A stretch of 64,000 nt of DNA from Facklamia sp050409585 (lineage in GTDB: Bacteria > Bacillota > Bacilli > Lactobacillales > Aerococcaceae): NCBI RefSeq assembly GCF_050409585.1, contig NZ_JBNUPE010000003.1:1-64000 (forward strand), in the 5' to 3' direction. The notes beneath the pieces were generated by a model that searched no databases, was not told the origin of the DNA, and saw only the letters and a list, made by a program, of their open reading frames with translations. The translations under genes were made by a program, and so were the position numbers. This document shows, piece after piece, positions 16,085 through 25,497 of this stretch (positions within the stretch are counted from its first letter, which is position 1; each line of letters starts with the position of its first letter).

Positions 16085-18847
16085 TTAATCTTCATTTGAT
16101 TCAATTAAGACTTGCCTTGGCTTACTCCCATCTTGTGCGGAAACTAAACCTTGTGCTTCTAGGTCATCAATCATACGGGCTGCACGATTATAACCAATTC
16201 TAAATTTGCGTTGGAGTTGTGAAATAGAGATAGTATCCTGTTCCTTAATCAACTCCACTGCTTCAAGATAATATTCATCATCAGAGGCTTCTGAGTTTAA
16301 GACACTGTCTTCACTGACGACAATATTATCATCATAATCGGCTTGTCTTTGTTGCTTGATGAAGTCAGTAATGCGCTCTACCTCTTCATCAGATATATAA
16401 GCTCCTTGAACTCGGATCGGTTTATTCTTGCCCATGGGTTGGAAGAGCATGTCACCACGACCCAGTAATTTCTCAGCACCGACCGAATCTAGAATTGTGC
16501 GTGAATCTGTTCCAGAAGAAACAGCAAAGGCTAAACGAGAAGGAATATTGGCCTTAATAATTCCAGTAATAACATCAACCGAAGGTCTTTGCGTCGCTAT
16601 AATCATATGGATACCGGCTGCCCTCGCCATTTGAGCTAAACGGATAATGGCATTTTCAACATCATTAGAGGCCACCATCATGAGGTCTGCTAACTCATCA
16701 ATGATAACGACTATCTTCGGTAATTTCTCGTAGCCAGTTCCTTCTTCTTTGTTCCAACTCTCCACTTGTTCGTTATAGCCATCAATATTTCTCACCCCGC
16801 TTGTAGCAAATAGTTCATAGCGTCTTTCCATTTCTTCTACCACATTATTTAAAGCTCTAGCTGCCTTGCGTGGATTGGTAACCACCGGTGATAACTGGTG
16901 GGGTAAGTCGTTGTAGAGGGTTAATTCGACCTTTTTCGGGTCAATCATTAAAAATTTAATGTCTTCAGGTTTTGCCTTCATTAAAATAGAACAAATAATT
17001 ACATTCACACCAACCGACTTACCTGAACCTGTTGCTCCAGCAATTAATAAATGGGGCATCTTGGTTAAGTCAGCCAGACAAACTGAACCTGAAATATCTC
17101 GTCCTAAAGGCACTTCTAAGAGTTTATCAGATTCCAAGCCCGCATCGACAATTTCACTAAAGGCGACTGGGCTGACTTGGGTATTTGGAACTTCAATTCC
17201 TATTAGCGATTTGCCGGGTATAGGGGCTTCCATTCGAATATCACGTGCTGCTAGTGCCAAAGCAATGTCATCAGATAAGGACACAATCTTACTTACCTTA
17301 ACTCCCACAGCAGGTTCAATTTCATATTTAGTGACTGAAGGACCCAAATTGGCCTTCACTATCTTGGCATCGACCCCAAAACTTTCAAAAGTCAATTCTA
17401 ATTTTTTTATATTGTCATTAATACGTTGATATTCTTCCGACTGGTCGACTACTGGTAATTTTTTTAGTAGCTTTTTCCCAGGGAACTGATAGGTTTTAGA
17501 TTTCTTTTGTTTGGTTTTGGTTTGCTTTTGTAGTTCTTCCTTACTTAAAACCTGATCTAAGTCATCGTCAGTTAGAGCTTGCCTTTGATTACTAGCGTCT
17601 TGCCAATGACTAGCAGTAGCTAAGACATCTGCTTTATTAGGCGTTTGTTTAGAAAGTGCCTCATCAGCCATTTCGTCTTGTGCTATGGCTGTTTCAATTT
17701 CTTCTAGACTTTCTACTTCCTTCGTTGGTAAAGGATTCAGCTGCTCTTTTGTCATTGAATCAATCGATTGACTATCAGCTTGAGAATGCGCTGTTTCTTG
17801 ATCGTGCATCTGATCAAAGAAGTCTAAATCCAAGACACGTCCTTCTTCTTGGGATAAACGTTTGGAGTTTAAAGATTTTTGCTGATAATCTTCTTGACGA
17901 TAAGGCTTAAATTCATATTCTGTGGTGGGGTTAAAAGCGGGTTGGTCTTCTCTTTCGAAGGTTGGCATATAAGCTGTTCGATTGTTAAATGAAACATCCT
18001 TTGGAGGAAGACTTTGTGTTTCTTCTGTTTTCATAAAGAAGGAATAGAAACGACTAAATAGTGTTGTAAATACATTTTGCTTTTCTTGCTTTGATTCATT
18101 AAGTTCGTTGCCTTCAATATTCATAACCTCATCAGGATTTTCTTCCAATGGACTAGCAGCGATGATGTTTCGTTCATCGTTAAGATCATCACCTTTATCT
18201 TGGTAAACCTCTTTAAGTTCTGAAAAATCAGGAAAAAGTTCTTTAAAAAGATTAGTCATTTGGCTAAATAATTGCTGAATGGCTTGCCAACCGGTAATTA
18301 AAGGGCGATCTAAAAGAAAAATTAAGCCGATAAAGAAACTAACAAAGAAGAAGAGATAAGATCCCCATTTACCAAATAAATATCCGATACTGACATAAAG
18401 ACCTGCTCCGACCAATCCACCCCCTAAGCTAGAAATACTTTGTTGAGATAATAATTCCTTACGGTAGATTCGAAATGCATGCTCAAACGCCGACTGCTGA
18501 GTATTATTTTGTAAGTAATCGTAATACTCAATAAAGTGTAAAGACCCTGCTAATGCGATTATAATTAAAAAACCACCTAAGAGTGGTCTCAAAGGTACAT
18601 TAATTACTCTTCCTTTTAGCATCATCATGGAACCTAAGAATAAACTGGTATATAAGAGAAGTCCGTAACTTTCACCTACCATTAAACGAAAACCATTAGT
18701 TAGCATTAAACCCATAATGCCCCAATTGAAAATAGCGACTAAACTTAAGAAAGTAATTAATATACCTAAAAATAAGTAGATTGATTGGTACTTCATTTGA
18801 TTGGGTGATTGACTCTGACGCTTGGATTGTTTTTTCTTTTGAGCCAT
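16085..18847 (-). CDS. ftsK: DNA translocase FtsK/SpoIIIE
   Basis: Septal DNA pump of 920 residues. Four or more N-terminal membrane helices (about 23-190) anchor it at the division site. A long acidic, Gln-rich linker runs to about 450. The motor follows, with Walker A GATGSGKSVGVN (near 600), Walker B VVIIDELADLM and the RAAGIHMIIATQRPS stretch. The C-terminal gamma winged helix (about 855-915: ISISQLQRKFRIGYNRAARM) recognises chromosome polarity sequences. It is a single-gene unit divergent from yidC. Length and domains are normal for the family. Confidence 0.96.
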   Translation of the reverse strand: MAQKKKQSKRQSQSPNQMKYQSIYLFLGILITFLSLVAIFNWGIMGLMLTNGFRLMVGESYGLLLYTSLFLGSMMMLKGRVINVPLRPLLGGFLIIIALAGSLHFIEYYDYLQNNTQQSAFEHAFRIYRKELLSQQSISSLGGGLVGAGLYVSIGYLFGKWGSYLFFFVSFFIGLIFLLDRPLITGWQAIQQLFSQMTNLFKELFPDFSELKEVYQDKGDDLNDERNIIAASPLEENPDEVMNIEGNELNESKQEKQNVFTTLFSRFYSFFMKTEETQSLPPKDVSFNNRTAYMPTFEREDQPAFNPTTEYEFKPYRQEDYQQKSLNSKRLSQEEGRVLDLDFFDQMHDQETAHSQADSQSIDSMTKEQLNPLPTKEVESLEEIETAIAQDEMADEALSKQTPNKADVLATASHWQDASNQRQALTDDDLDQVLSKEELQKQTKTKQKKSKTYQFPGKKLLKKLPVVDQSEEYQRINDNIKKLELTFESFGVDAKIVKANLGPSVTKYEIEPAVGVKVSKIVSLSDDIALALAARDIRMEAPIPGKSLIGIEVPNTQVSPVAFSEIVDAGLESDKLLEVPLGRDISGSVCLADLTKMPHLLIAGATGSGKSVGVNVIICSILMKAKPEDIKFLMIDPKKVELTLYNDLPHQLSPVVTNPRKAARALNNVVEEMERRYELFATSGVRNIDGYNEQVESWNKEEGTGYEKLPKIVVIIDELADLMMVASNDVENAIIRLAQMARAAGIHMIIATQRPSVDVITGIIKANIPSRLAFAVSSGTDSRTILDSVGAEKLLGRGDMLFQPMGKNKPIRVQGAYISDEEVERITDFIKQQRQADYDDNIVVSEDSVLNSEASDDEYYLEAVELIKEQDTISISQLQRKFRIGYNRAARMIDDLEAQGLVSAQDGSKPRQVLIESNED

Positions 18848-19107
18848 TCACATCACATCCTTTCAGAACTCTCGTGCATGGGTTATTATATCATTTATGA
18901 TAAATGATATCGAACAAATTATCGTATTTCTAAGTTTATTAAAGGCTTATACCAATTAAAATTCAACTTCTAGAAATACTCTTTTATATGATTACTAACT
19001 TGATAAACCACAAATTTTAGCTTAGAATGTATCAAGTCATTGTATTTGTTGTAAAATAACACAAAATAATATATCGTTAATTATATCAATTAGATGGAGC
19101 GTGAAAA

Positions 19108-20064
19108 ATGAAATTTATAAAAAAATATTGGAAGTTAATTTTTCTTATCTCGATGGTTTCATTGATAGCAACAGGCTGTATTCGCTATGATGCATCGGGT
19201 AACCCAACTGGACCTATCTATGAATATTTAGGAGTACCAACTGCTAACTTCTTAGACTTTTTAGCAGATATTTTTGGCGGTTCTTATGGGATTGCAATCA
19301 TGATAGTTACCCTAATCACTCGTTTGTTTATGCTTCCATCGACTTATAAGATGACTAAATCATCAATGGAAAGCTCAGCTAAAATGAAATATGCCCAACC
19401 TGAAATTGCAGAAATTCAAGAAGAAATGAAAGGAACAGATAATCCACAAGAAAAAGCTGCTCTGCAACAAGAGTTAATGCAAGTTTACGGAAAATATGAC
19501 ATTAACATGTTATCGAACGTTTCTGGCTGTTTACCATTATTAATTCAAATGCCAATTATTTCAGCTGTTTATACAGCGGTTCGTACATCCGATAAAATTG
19601 CAGAGTCCTCTTTCTTAGGTATTCACTTGGGTGGAAAGAGTTTACTATTAGTTGGTTTAGTTGCAGCAACTACCTTCTTATCTAGTTGGTTAATGCAAAA
19701 AGGAACAGCTACACCCGTTTCCGATAATCCTCAAGCCAATCAAATGCAACAATCAATGATGTATATGAACCCAATTATGTTAGGTTATTTCACTTATATT
19801 TCTAACGCGGGAATCGGACTATATTTCTTCACTGGTTCTCTTTTCACTTTAGCTCAACAATTCTATATGAATCAGGTTGCACGACCAAAAATTCAAAAAG
19901 ATATTGATGAAAAAGTCAAAAAGTATCAAAATATGCCGCGAGTAAAGCGACAGAAAAAAGCGAGACAAACGAAAAAACAATTAGAAAAAGTAAATGCTGA
20001 CCGTATTGTGCCGGTTAAAAATCCAAAAGCTAGAAATGCTGGAAAGCAAAGAAAGAATAAATAA
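19108..20064 (+). CDS. yidC: Membrane protein insertase YidC (lipoprotein type)
   Basis: Oxa1/YidC insertase of 318 residues. The signal peptide ends in the lipobox IATGC (Cys24). The conserved core runs from about 60 to 265, with ITRLFMLPSTYKM (basic residue for the hydrophilic groove), SGCLPLLIQMPI and the Pro-rich helices, and a strongly basic tail (KRQKKARQTKKQ) that can contact ribosomes. It inserts membrane proteins with or without SecYEG. It is alone on its strand and ends at a bidirectional terminator shared with the convergent kinase gene. Lactobacillales usually have two paralogues; which one this is cannot be told. Confidence 0.93.
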   Translation: MKFIKKYWKLIFLISMVSLIATGCIRYDASGNPTGPIYEYLGVPTANFLDFLADIFGGSYGIAIMIVTLITRLFMLPSTYKMTKSSMESSAKMKYAQPEIAEIQEEMKGTDNPQEKAALQQELMQVYGKYDINMLSNVSGCLPLLIQMPIISAVYTAVRTSDKIAESSFLGIHLGGKSLLLVGLVAATTFLSSWLMQKGTATPVSDNPQANQMQQSMMYMNPIMLGYFTYISNAGIGLYFFTGSLFTLAQQFYMNQVARPKIQKDIDEKVKKYQNMPRVKRQKKARQTKKQLEKVNADRIVPVKNPKARNAGKQRKNK

Positions 20065-20077
20065 ATCTACATAAAAT

Positions 20078-20107
20078 GAGCCTCACCACATTATTGTGCT
20101 GAGGCTC
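20078..20107. terminator. Bidirectional terminator between yidC and kinase gene
   Basis: GAGCCTCA(c)CAC-TTATT loop-GTG(c)TGAGGCTC, with T-rich DNA on the right (TTTTATTTTT) and A-rich DNA on the left. It serves both convergent genes. Confidence 0.85.
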
Positions 20108-20110
20108 GTT

Positions 20111-21637
20111 TTATTTTTCTTCTTTAGCAAGTTCTTTGGCAATCCTTTCACTTTTATAAATTAAGTGTTGGTCCGTTAAAATCGGAAACTCAACATAGAA
20201 GATCGATCCTCTTTGATAGACAGACTCCACCCGAATTTTTCCGTGGTAGCCTTCTACTAATTGTTTAGCGATACTTAACCCTAAGCCATTACCACCTTTG
20301 GCACGCGCTCGTGCTTTATCCACTCGGTAAAACCTTGAAAAAACACGCTCTTTATCTTCTGCTGTCATTCCTTCTCCAAAATCTTGGACAGCAATTTCAA
20401 CCTTATTCATGGTTTGACTGACTGAAATATGTATCTCCGGACGATCTGTCGAATATTTCACAGCGTTATCAAGTAATATTACTAAGATCTGTTCAAAGTG
20501 ATGATGATAAATATTGACATAAACTTTTTTACTTTTCTCATTATCTAAATAAAAATGAAAGTTTGGATATAAAATTTCAAAATTATGGTGGACTAGAGAA
20601 GCTGCAGTGGTGATTTCGGTTACTTCGTCTTTGTAATCCACGTCTACATGGTCTGCTCTTGAAAGGTCTAACATTTCTTGGACTAATTCCTTCATTCGTG
20701 TAATTTCTTGCAGCGAAGCAGAAATAGATTCATCTAAAACCTGCTGATCTTCTTTACCCCAGCGATTTAGCATCTTTAAATGTCCTTCAACAATCGCTAC
20801 CGGCGTTCTTAATTCGTGCGAAACATCTTCCACAAACTGTTTTTGACCCTTTACATAAAGCTCAATCTTATCGAGCAGTTTATTAACATGTAAACTTAAA
20901 TCGCTCCACTCATCATTGGTTCGCGGTCGAACAACACGAACCTGAGAGAGAGTATCTCCTTCTAATAAATCTAAAGTGTTAATAACATAAGTTAAGGGCC
21001 TTAAAAAATAATGAGCGATTAAAAAGCCACATAATATTGAAATCAAAGTCGTTATTAGAAAACAACGAATCAAAAAATAATTTAACTTTTGAACATACGC
21101 TACTTTTGCCTCAGGTAGAACAATATATTGAACAATGCCTAATAATTCTTGATTAATACGACTCGAAATCCGACTAGAGCCGATTAGATAATTCTTTCCT
21201 TTTATATTTTGCCTTTCAAGCTCTTTACTAGATGATCCAATAGGATATTGAAAATGCTGACTTTCATTTAATAACTTTTGTTCGGGACTATATAGGCGAA
21301 TGATAGTTTGGTCGTTAGAATAGTGATCTATTAAAAACTTAACTTTTGTCTCACTATCTTGTTCATTTTGGTCAAGGAATTGTTGAGCTTGGAAAGGCTG
21401 ATCTTGGTCGGATAGCCCCTTAATTAAAAATTCAAATTGCATCTGATGACTTTCCTTTGATTGTTCATCGTACATTTGAATCGTTAACTGGCGATAGATT
21501 AAAAGTGAAATAAATGACAGCATAATCATTGCTAAGGATAAGAAAATACCCCATTTCCATTTAAGCGAAAGGGGTTGGTCTTTCTTAAAAGTAAAGACAG
21601 AAGATGATTTAGTTTCTGATGACATAGCCTGTACCAC
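20111..21637 (-). CDS. Sensor histidine kinase (CsrS/LisK-like)
   Basis: Membrane sensor kinase of 508 residues: helix 1 (about 29-50), extracytoplasmic domain of about 140 residues, helix 2 (about 190-212), HAMP linker, the HisKA phosphorylation box VEDVSHELRTPVAIVEGH, and ATPase motifs DNAVKYS, DFGEGM and GNGLGLSIAKQL. It phosphorylates the response regulator encoded just upstream, with which it overlaps. The longest frame begins with GTG; the ATG four codons in is an alternative, and neither has a strong ribosome site, consistent with translational coupling. Assignment to the CsrRS/LisRK envelope-stress group rests on the partner regulator. Confidence 0.9.
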   Translation of the reverse strand: MVQAMSSETKSSSVFTFKKDQPLSLKWKWGIFLSLAMIMLSFISLLIYRQLTIQMYDEQSKESHQMQFEFLIKGLSDQDQPFQAQQFLDQNEQDSETKVKFLIDHYSNDQTIIRLYSPEQKLLNESQHFQYPIGSSSKELERQNIKGKNYLIGSSRISSRINQELLGIVQYIVLPEAKVAYVQKLNYFLIRCFLITTLISILCGFLIAHYFLRPLTYVINTLDLLEGDTLSQVRVVRPRTNDEWSDLSLHVNKLLDKIELYVKGQKQFVEDVSHELRTPVAIVEGHLKMLNRWGKEDQQVLDESISASLQEITRMKELVQEMLDLSRADHVDVDYKDEVTEITTAASLVHHNFEILYPNFHFYLDNEKSKKVYVNIYHHHFEQILVILLDNAVKYSTDRPEIHISVSQTMNKVEIAVQDFGEGMTAEDKERVFSRFYRVDKARARAKGGNGLGLSIAKQLVEGYHGKIRVESVYQRGSIFYVEFPILTDQHLIYKSERIAKELAKEEK

Positions 21638-22310
21638 GAACCGTTTGAATATAAGATTCTTCTCCTGGAATATCGATTTTATTTCTCAAATAACGGATAT
21701 AAACATCCACCACATTAGTTTCAACCTCGGATTTATAGCCCCATACTTGTTCTAATAAGACATCTCGTGGCATAACCATATTGATATTTTCCATTAAAAA
21801 GACTAATAATTCGTATTCTCTTTTAGTTAAATCAATTAACTCACCTTGTCTTTTCACCATACGGCTTGATTTTTCAACCACTAAGTCCCTAAATTTTAGA
21901 TAAGGTTGATTTTGAGTTCTTGATTCATCTTCAGTCTCGATTCGACGGAAAAGTGCTCTGAGTCTGGCTAATAATTCTTCAATGGCAAATGGTTTAACGA
22001 TGTAGTCGTCTGCTCCTTGGTCAAGACCTGAAACACGATCAATGACAGAATCTCTAGCCGTCATAATAATAATAGGTACATCTTTAACTGGACGAATACG
22101 GCGTACAACTTCCAACCCATTTAATTCAGGTAACATTAGGTCAAGTAAAATAACATCCCACTTTTCTTCTAAGGCCTTTTCCAAACCACTGCGCCCATCA
22201 TAACAGATAGCTGTTTCATAGCCTTCATGTTGAAGCTCAAGCTCAACAAAGCGAGCTAAGTTCTTCTCATCTTCAACAATTAAGACACGTTGATTTACAT
22301 TTTTTACCAT
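21609..22310 (-). CDS. OmpR-family response regulator (CsrR/LisR-like)
   Basis: Receiver domain (about 8-120) with the acidic pair VEDEKN, phospho-acceptor Asp in VILLDLMLPE (about 57), conserved Thr in IIMTARD and Lys in IVKPFAIEEL. It is followed by an OmpR/PhoB winged helix (about 135-232: LTKREYELLVFL, RYLRNKID, VRGTGYVI). The sequence ARFVELELQHEGYE is characteristic of the CsrR/LisR/ArlR subgroup, which controls envelope and stress genes in Firmicutes. It is first gene of the pair and is cotranscribed with the kinase. Confidence 0.92.
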   Translation of the reverse strand: MVKNVNQRVLIVEDEKNLARFVELELQHEGYETAICYDGRSGLEKALEEKWDVILLDLMLPELNGLEVVRRIRPVKDVPIIIMTARDSVIDRVSGLDQGADDYIVKPFAIEELLARLRALFRRIETEDESRTQNQPYLKFRDLVVEKSSRMVKRQGELIDLTKREYELLVFLMENINMVMPRDVLLEQVWGYKSEVETNVVDVYIRYLRNKIDIPGEESYIQTVRGTGYVIRN

Positions 22311-22369
22311 GCGAACTTCCTCCTATAGACTTAACTTACTAACCAATTAACGTTTATTAAGGTCTTAGA

Positions 22370-23815
22370 CTATTGGTCTACTCTTTCTTCACGCGATTCA
22401 TCCCAAATGAAATGGTAGCTGCCAACTTTATCCACACGTTCATAAGTATGCGCTCCGAAATAATCACGCTGTGCTTGAATTAAATTAGCTGGAAGTACTT
22501 CACTACGATACGAGTCATAATAAGCAATTGCGCTTGAAAATCCAGGAACAGCAACACCCGCTTGAACTGATAAAGAAACAATTTCGCGAACACTTGATTG
22601 ATACTGATTAGTGATTTGAGTGAAGAAATTATCTAATAAAAGGTTATCTAATTCTCTATTACGATCAAAAGCATCAGAAATATCTTGCAAAAAGCGCGCA
22701 CGAATAATACACCCTGCACGGAAGACACGGGCAATTTGGCTATAATTTAAATCCCATTGATATTCTTCGGAAGCGCTGCGATATTCTGCAAACCCTTGAG
22801 CATAGGACATAATTTTTGAAAAATAAAGTGCCTGACGAATTTTCTCTATCCACTGTTTACGATCCTTTTGGAAGCTAGAAGTATCATGCGAAGGTCCTTG
22901 AATAATTTGAGAAGCCTTAACACGTTCTTCTTTTAAAGCAGAGATAAAGCGCGCATAAACCGATTCTGTAATTGTAGGTAAGGGAACGCCTAAGTCTAAA
23001 GCTGATTGCGAGGTCCATTTTCCAGTCCCTTTATTACCAGCTTTATCAATAATCATTTCAACCATTGGTCGCTTGCTTTCAGGGTCTTTTTCCTTAAGAA
23101 TCTTGGCGGTGATCTCGATTAGATAGGAATTTAATTCTCCTTGGTTCCATTCCTCAAAGACTTGAGCAATCTCATCTGCAGACATTCCTAATAATTTATC
23201 CATGATTGCATAGGATTCGGCAATTAATTGCATATCACCATACTCAATACCATTATGAACCATTTTAACATAATGACCGGCACCATTTGCTCCCATATAA
23301 GCTACACAGGGTTCTTGATCAGCTGGTGCTTTTGCCGCAATTTCTTTTAAGATAGGCTCAACTAATTCATAGGCTTCTTTTGGTCCACCAGGCATTAAGG
23401 CAGGACCATGTAAGGCACCTTCTTCCCCACCAGAAACTCCCATCCCAATAAAATGTATGCCAGAGTCAGCTAAAGTTTCTGCTCTTCTCATAGTATCTTT
23501 AAAGAAGGTATTCCCTCCATCGATTAAAATATCTCCTTGGTCTAAAAGAGGTAAAAGTGATTGGATTGTAGAATCAGTCGCTTGACCTGCTTTTACCATT
23601 AACAAGATACGACGAGGCTTTTCAATTGATTGAACAAAGGATTCCAAGTCATAGCTAGCTACTAAATTTTTATCTTTATTTTCGTTTATGGCTGCTTCTG
23701 TTTTAGACTGTGAGCGATTATAAATTGCTACACGATAACCTCTACTTTCAATATTTAACGCTAAATTCTTTCCCATTACAGCCATTCCAACTACACCAAT
23801 TTGAGCTAATGTCAT
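22370..23815 (-). CDS. gnd: 6-phosphogluconate dehydrogenase, decarboxylating
   Basis: Oxidative pentose-phosphate enzyme converting 6-phosphogluconate to ribulose 5-phosphate, CO2 and NADPH. It has an N-terminal Rossmann fold with VVGMAVMGKNLALNI, the NRS NADP-binding motif (about 33-35), and GVSGGEEGALHGP for substrate. Catalytic Lys is in HYVKMVHNGIEYGDM (about 183-197), and the signature IDKAGNKGTGKWT is present. At 481 residues it is full-length. Its partner zwf lies 11 kb away, so the oxidative branch is present but split. It has no obvious partner in its own transcript. Confidence 0.97.
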   Translation of the reverse strand: MTLAQIGVVGMAVMGKNLALNIESRGYRVAIYNRSQSKTEAAINENKDKNLVASYDLESFVQSIEKPRRILLMVKAGQATDSTIQSLLPLLDQGDILIDGGNTFFKDTMRRAETLADSGIHFIGMGVSGGEEGALHGPALMPGGPKEAYELVEPILKEIAAKAPADQEPCVAYMGANGAGHYVKMVHNGIEYGDMQLIAESYAIMDKLLGMSADEIAQVFEEWNQGELNSYLIEITAKILKEKDPESKRPMVEMIIDKAGNKGTGKWTSQSALDLGVPLPTITESVYARFISALKEERVKASQIIQGPSHDTSSFQKDRKQWIEKIRQALYFSKIMSYAQGFAEYRSASEEYQWDLNYSQIARVFRAGCIIRARFLQDISDAFDRNRELDNLLLDNFFTQITNQYQSSVREIVSLSVQAGVAVPGFSSAIAYYDSYRSEVLPANLIQAQRDYFGAHTYERVDKVGSYHFIWDESREERVDQ

Positions 23816-23896
23816 CTAATTATCTCCTTCACTTTCATGATTATCTCATTCTAACAAACTTTTAACTTGAATTAAAGTTAACTTAATAAAGACAAA

Positions 23897-23925
23897 TTGC
23901 ATTTTATAGGCGTTTGCGTTACACT
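23897..23925 (+). promoter_or_regulatory. Promoter of the DUF4044 gene
   Basis: TTGCAT (23897-23902), 17-base spacer, TACACT (23920-23925); the start codon lies 31 bases further on. Confidence 0.6.
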
Positions 23926-23956
23926 ATTTTTATCAATGGATAGGAGGTTCCAGCCA

Positions 23957-24088
23957 ATGAAAGCCAACAAAAAAAAGAAAAGTAAATACGATCGACGTAT
24001 AAAAATCTTTTCGATTATTATGGTGATTACCATGTTAGCTGGTGTCATTTTTAGTCTCGTAATTTCTTTTTTTCATTATAAAGGATAA
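23957..24088 (+). CDS. Small membrane protein, DUF4044-like
   Basis: 43-residue protein with a very basic N-terminus (MKANKKKKSKYDRR) and one hydrophobic helix (about 18-39). AGGAGG lies nine bases before the ATG, which is why the upstream in-frame extension is rejected. Size and layout fit the DUF4044 group of Lactobacillales, whose role is unknown. It has its own promoter and terminator, so it is a single-gene unit divergent from gnd. Confidence 0.7.
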   Translation: MKANKKKKSKYDRRIKIFSIIMVITMLAGVIFSLVISFFHYKG

Positions 24089-24093
24089 TAGGA

Positions 24094-24117
24094 ATGAAGT
24101 GGATTCTGCCACTTCAT
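24094..24117 (+). terminator. Terminator of the small membrane protein gene
   Basis: ATGAAGTGG-ATTCTG-CCACTTCAT followed by six Ts; it ends rightward transcription only. Confidence 0.85.
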
Positions 24118-24120
24118 TTT

Positions 24121-24519
24121 TTATTGATTCGATTTGGTTTTCCCAAACCATTTTTCCATTCCACCCTTTAGAATAAAGACTTGGTCATATCCATTCTTTC
24201 TTAATATATTAGCAGCTCTTGAACTTAAAAAATAATTATCATCCACTAAATAAACAGGAATATCTTTTCGAATTTCACTAAAACGCATTTTAAATTGCGA
24301 CATTGGAATACTTCTAGCTCCTAAAATATGACGTGCATCAAATTCTCCTGCTTCACGAACATCAACCACTTGGACTTTGCGAATAATTTCATTTAATTCT
24401 CCACTAGCGACCAATTGGGCTGATCGCTTGCGCATTATCCAAAGGCTTACCCAGAAAATACCATAAACTAAAAGAACAGTTACAATTATCCACAAAAACA
24501 GTTCAAATATACTCATCAT
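24121..24519 (-). CDS. Membrane-anchored rhodanese-like protein without catalytic cysteine
   Basis: 132 residues: one N-terminal membrane helix (about 6-27), then a rhodanese fold (about 45-128) with VVDVREAGEFDARHILGA, SIPMSQF and the C-terminal LKGGMEKW. The active-site loop reads VYLVDDNYFLSSRAA where active enzymes have Cys-x-x-G-x-R; there is no cysteine in the protein. Sulfur transfer is therefore unlikely, and a binding or scaffolding role is more plausible. Its start overlaps the glucokinase stop by one base, so the two are coupled, an arrangement common in Lactobacillales. Confidence 0.85.
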   Translation of the reverse strand: MMSIFELFLWIIVTVLLVYGIFWVSLWIMRKRSAQLVASGELNEIIRKVQVVDVREAGEFDARHILGARSIPMSQFKMRFSEIRKDIPVYLVDDNYFLSSRAANILRKNGYDQVFILKGGMEKWFGKTKSNQ

Positions 24520-25487
24520 TATTTCCTACTTTCTTTTACTAAAATTAAATAAGCTGCTCCTAAAATTCCGGCGTCATTGCCTAATTCAGCTAAGCTTATT
24601 TGTGTTTGATCTTTGATAGGTTGAAAAACAAATTTTTGATATTGTTTTTCAATGGATTCCTTAAGGGAGTCTCCAGCCTTGGAGATACCCCCTCCGATAA
24701 CAATCTGTTGCGGATTGAGAATGTTTGCTAAGTATGAACAAGCTAAGCCTATGTATTTTGAAAAGTTTTCAAAAATTTCCAGAGCAAAGTCATCATTAGC
24801 TTTTACTGCTACCATTAAATCCTCAGCTTCAACCACTTGGCTAGCTTGGAACATTTGGTACAAAGAAGATTGGCCTTGATAATCTTTAGCAAGAAGTTGA
24901 CCCAAGTTATTGAGACCTTTGGCTGAAGCAATCGCTTCTAAGCATCCCTTTTTACCACATGAACAAGGAAAACGATCGGTAAAGTCCACTGTTATATGGC
25001 CAATTTCTCCCGCTGAACCCGAAGCTCCTTTAATCAAACGATTTTGGCAGATAATTCCTCCTCCAACTCCTGTTCCTAAAGTTAACATTGCTAAATCACT
25101 GCAACCCTTGCCTGCTCCTTGCCAGAGTTCACCAAGAGCAGCTGAATTAGCATCATTAATGATCATAAAGGGAAGGTTGATTGCTCTTTCAAATTGGCTT
25201 TTAACGGGATGAGGGTGTACCCAATTTAAATTATAGGCTCCCTTAACTGAACCATCTTCTAAAATAGTGCCCGGACTACCCATTCCAATGCCTAGGTAAT
25301 CTTCTGCTACTTCTTGTCTTTCTTCTAATTTGTTTTGAATAGATTCGATAATCGAAGGAACAATTTTTTGACCTTTATTTTGAGTCATGGTTGGTATTGA
25401 CCATTTTTCAATAATTTGACCTTTTTGTGAAATAATGGCCATTTTAACACTCGTTCCACCCAAATCGATGCCGATAATCTTTTTCAT
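24519..25487 (-). CDS. glcK: Glucokinase, ROK family
   Basis: Phosphorylates cytosolic glucose with ATP. The phosphate-binding loop GIDLGGTSVKMAI lies at the N-terminus, followed by the sugar site NDANSAALGE (about 112) and GTGVGGGII. The ROK zinc motif GEIGHITVD ... CSCGKKGCLEAIAS (about 160-190) is present, with C-terminal IVIGGGISKAG. Length (322) is typical. It lies between the rhomboid gene (10 bases) and the coupled rhodanese gene. The small yqgQ gene often found here is absent. Confidence 0.95.
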   Translation of the reverse strand: MKKIIGIDLGGTSVKMAIISQKGQIIEKWSIPTMTQNKGQKIVPSIIESIQNKLEERQEVAEDYLGIGMGSPGTILEDGSVKGAYNLNWVHPHPVKSQFERAINLPFMIINDANSAALGELWQGAGKGCSDLAMLTLGTGVGGGIICQNRLIKGASGSAGEIGHITVDFTDRFPCSCGKKGCLEAIASAKGLNNLGQLLAKDYQGQSSLYQMFQASQVVEAEDLMVAVKANDDFALEIFENFSKYIGLACSYLANILNPQQIVIGGGISKAGDSLKESIEKQYQKFVFQPIKDQTQISLAELGNDAGILGAAYLILVKESRK

Positions 25488-25497
25488 ATACAGCCTC

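Noticed and set aside
16428..17429. Open frames antisense to ftsK, and similar frames antisense to nupP, nupQ, glcK, ytoI and others
   Set aside because: They lie wholly opposite strongly supported genes, have no ribosome sites and no recognisable domains.
23905..23922. Possible cre site before gnd and the DUF4044 gene
   Set aside because: The central CG is displaced by one base from the consensus.
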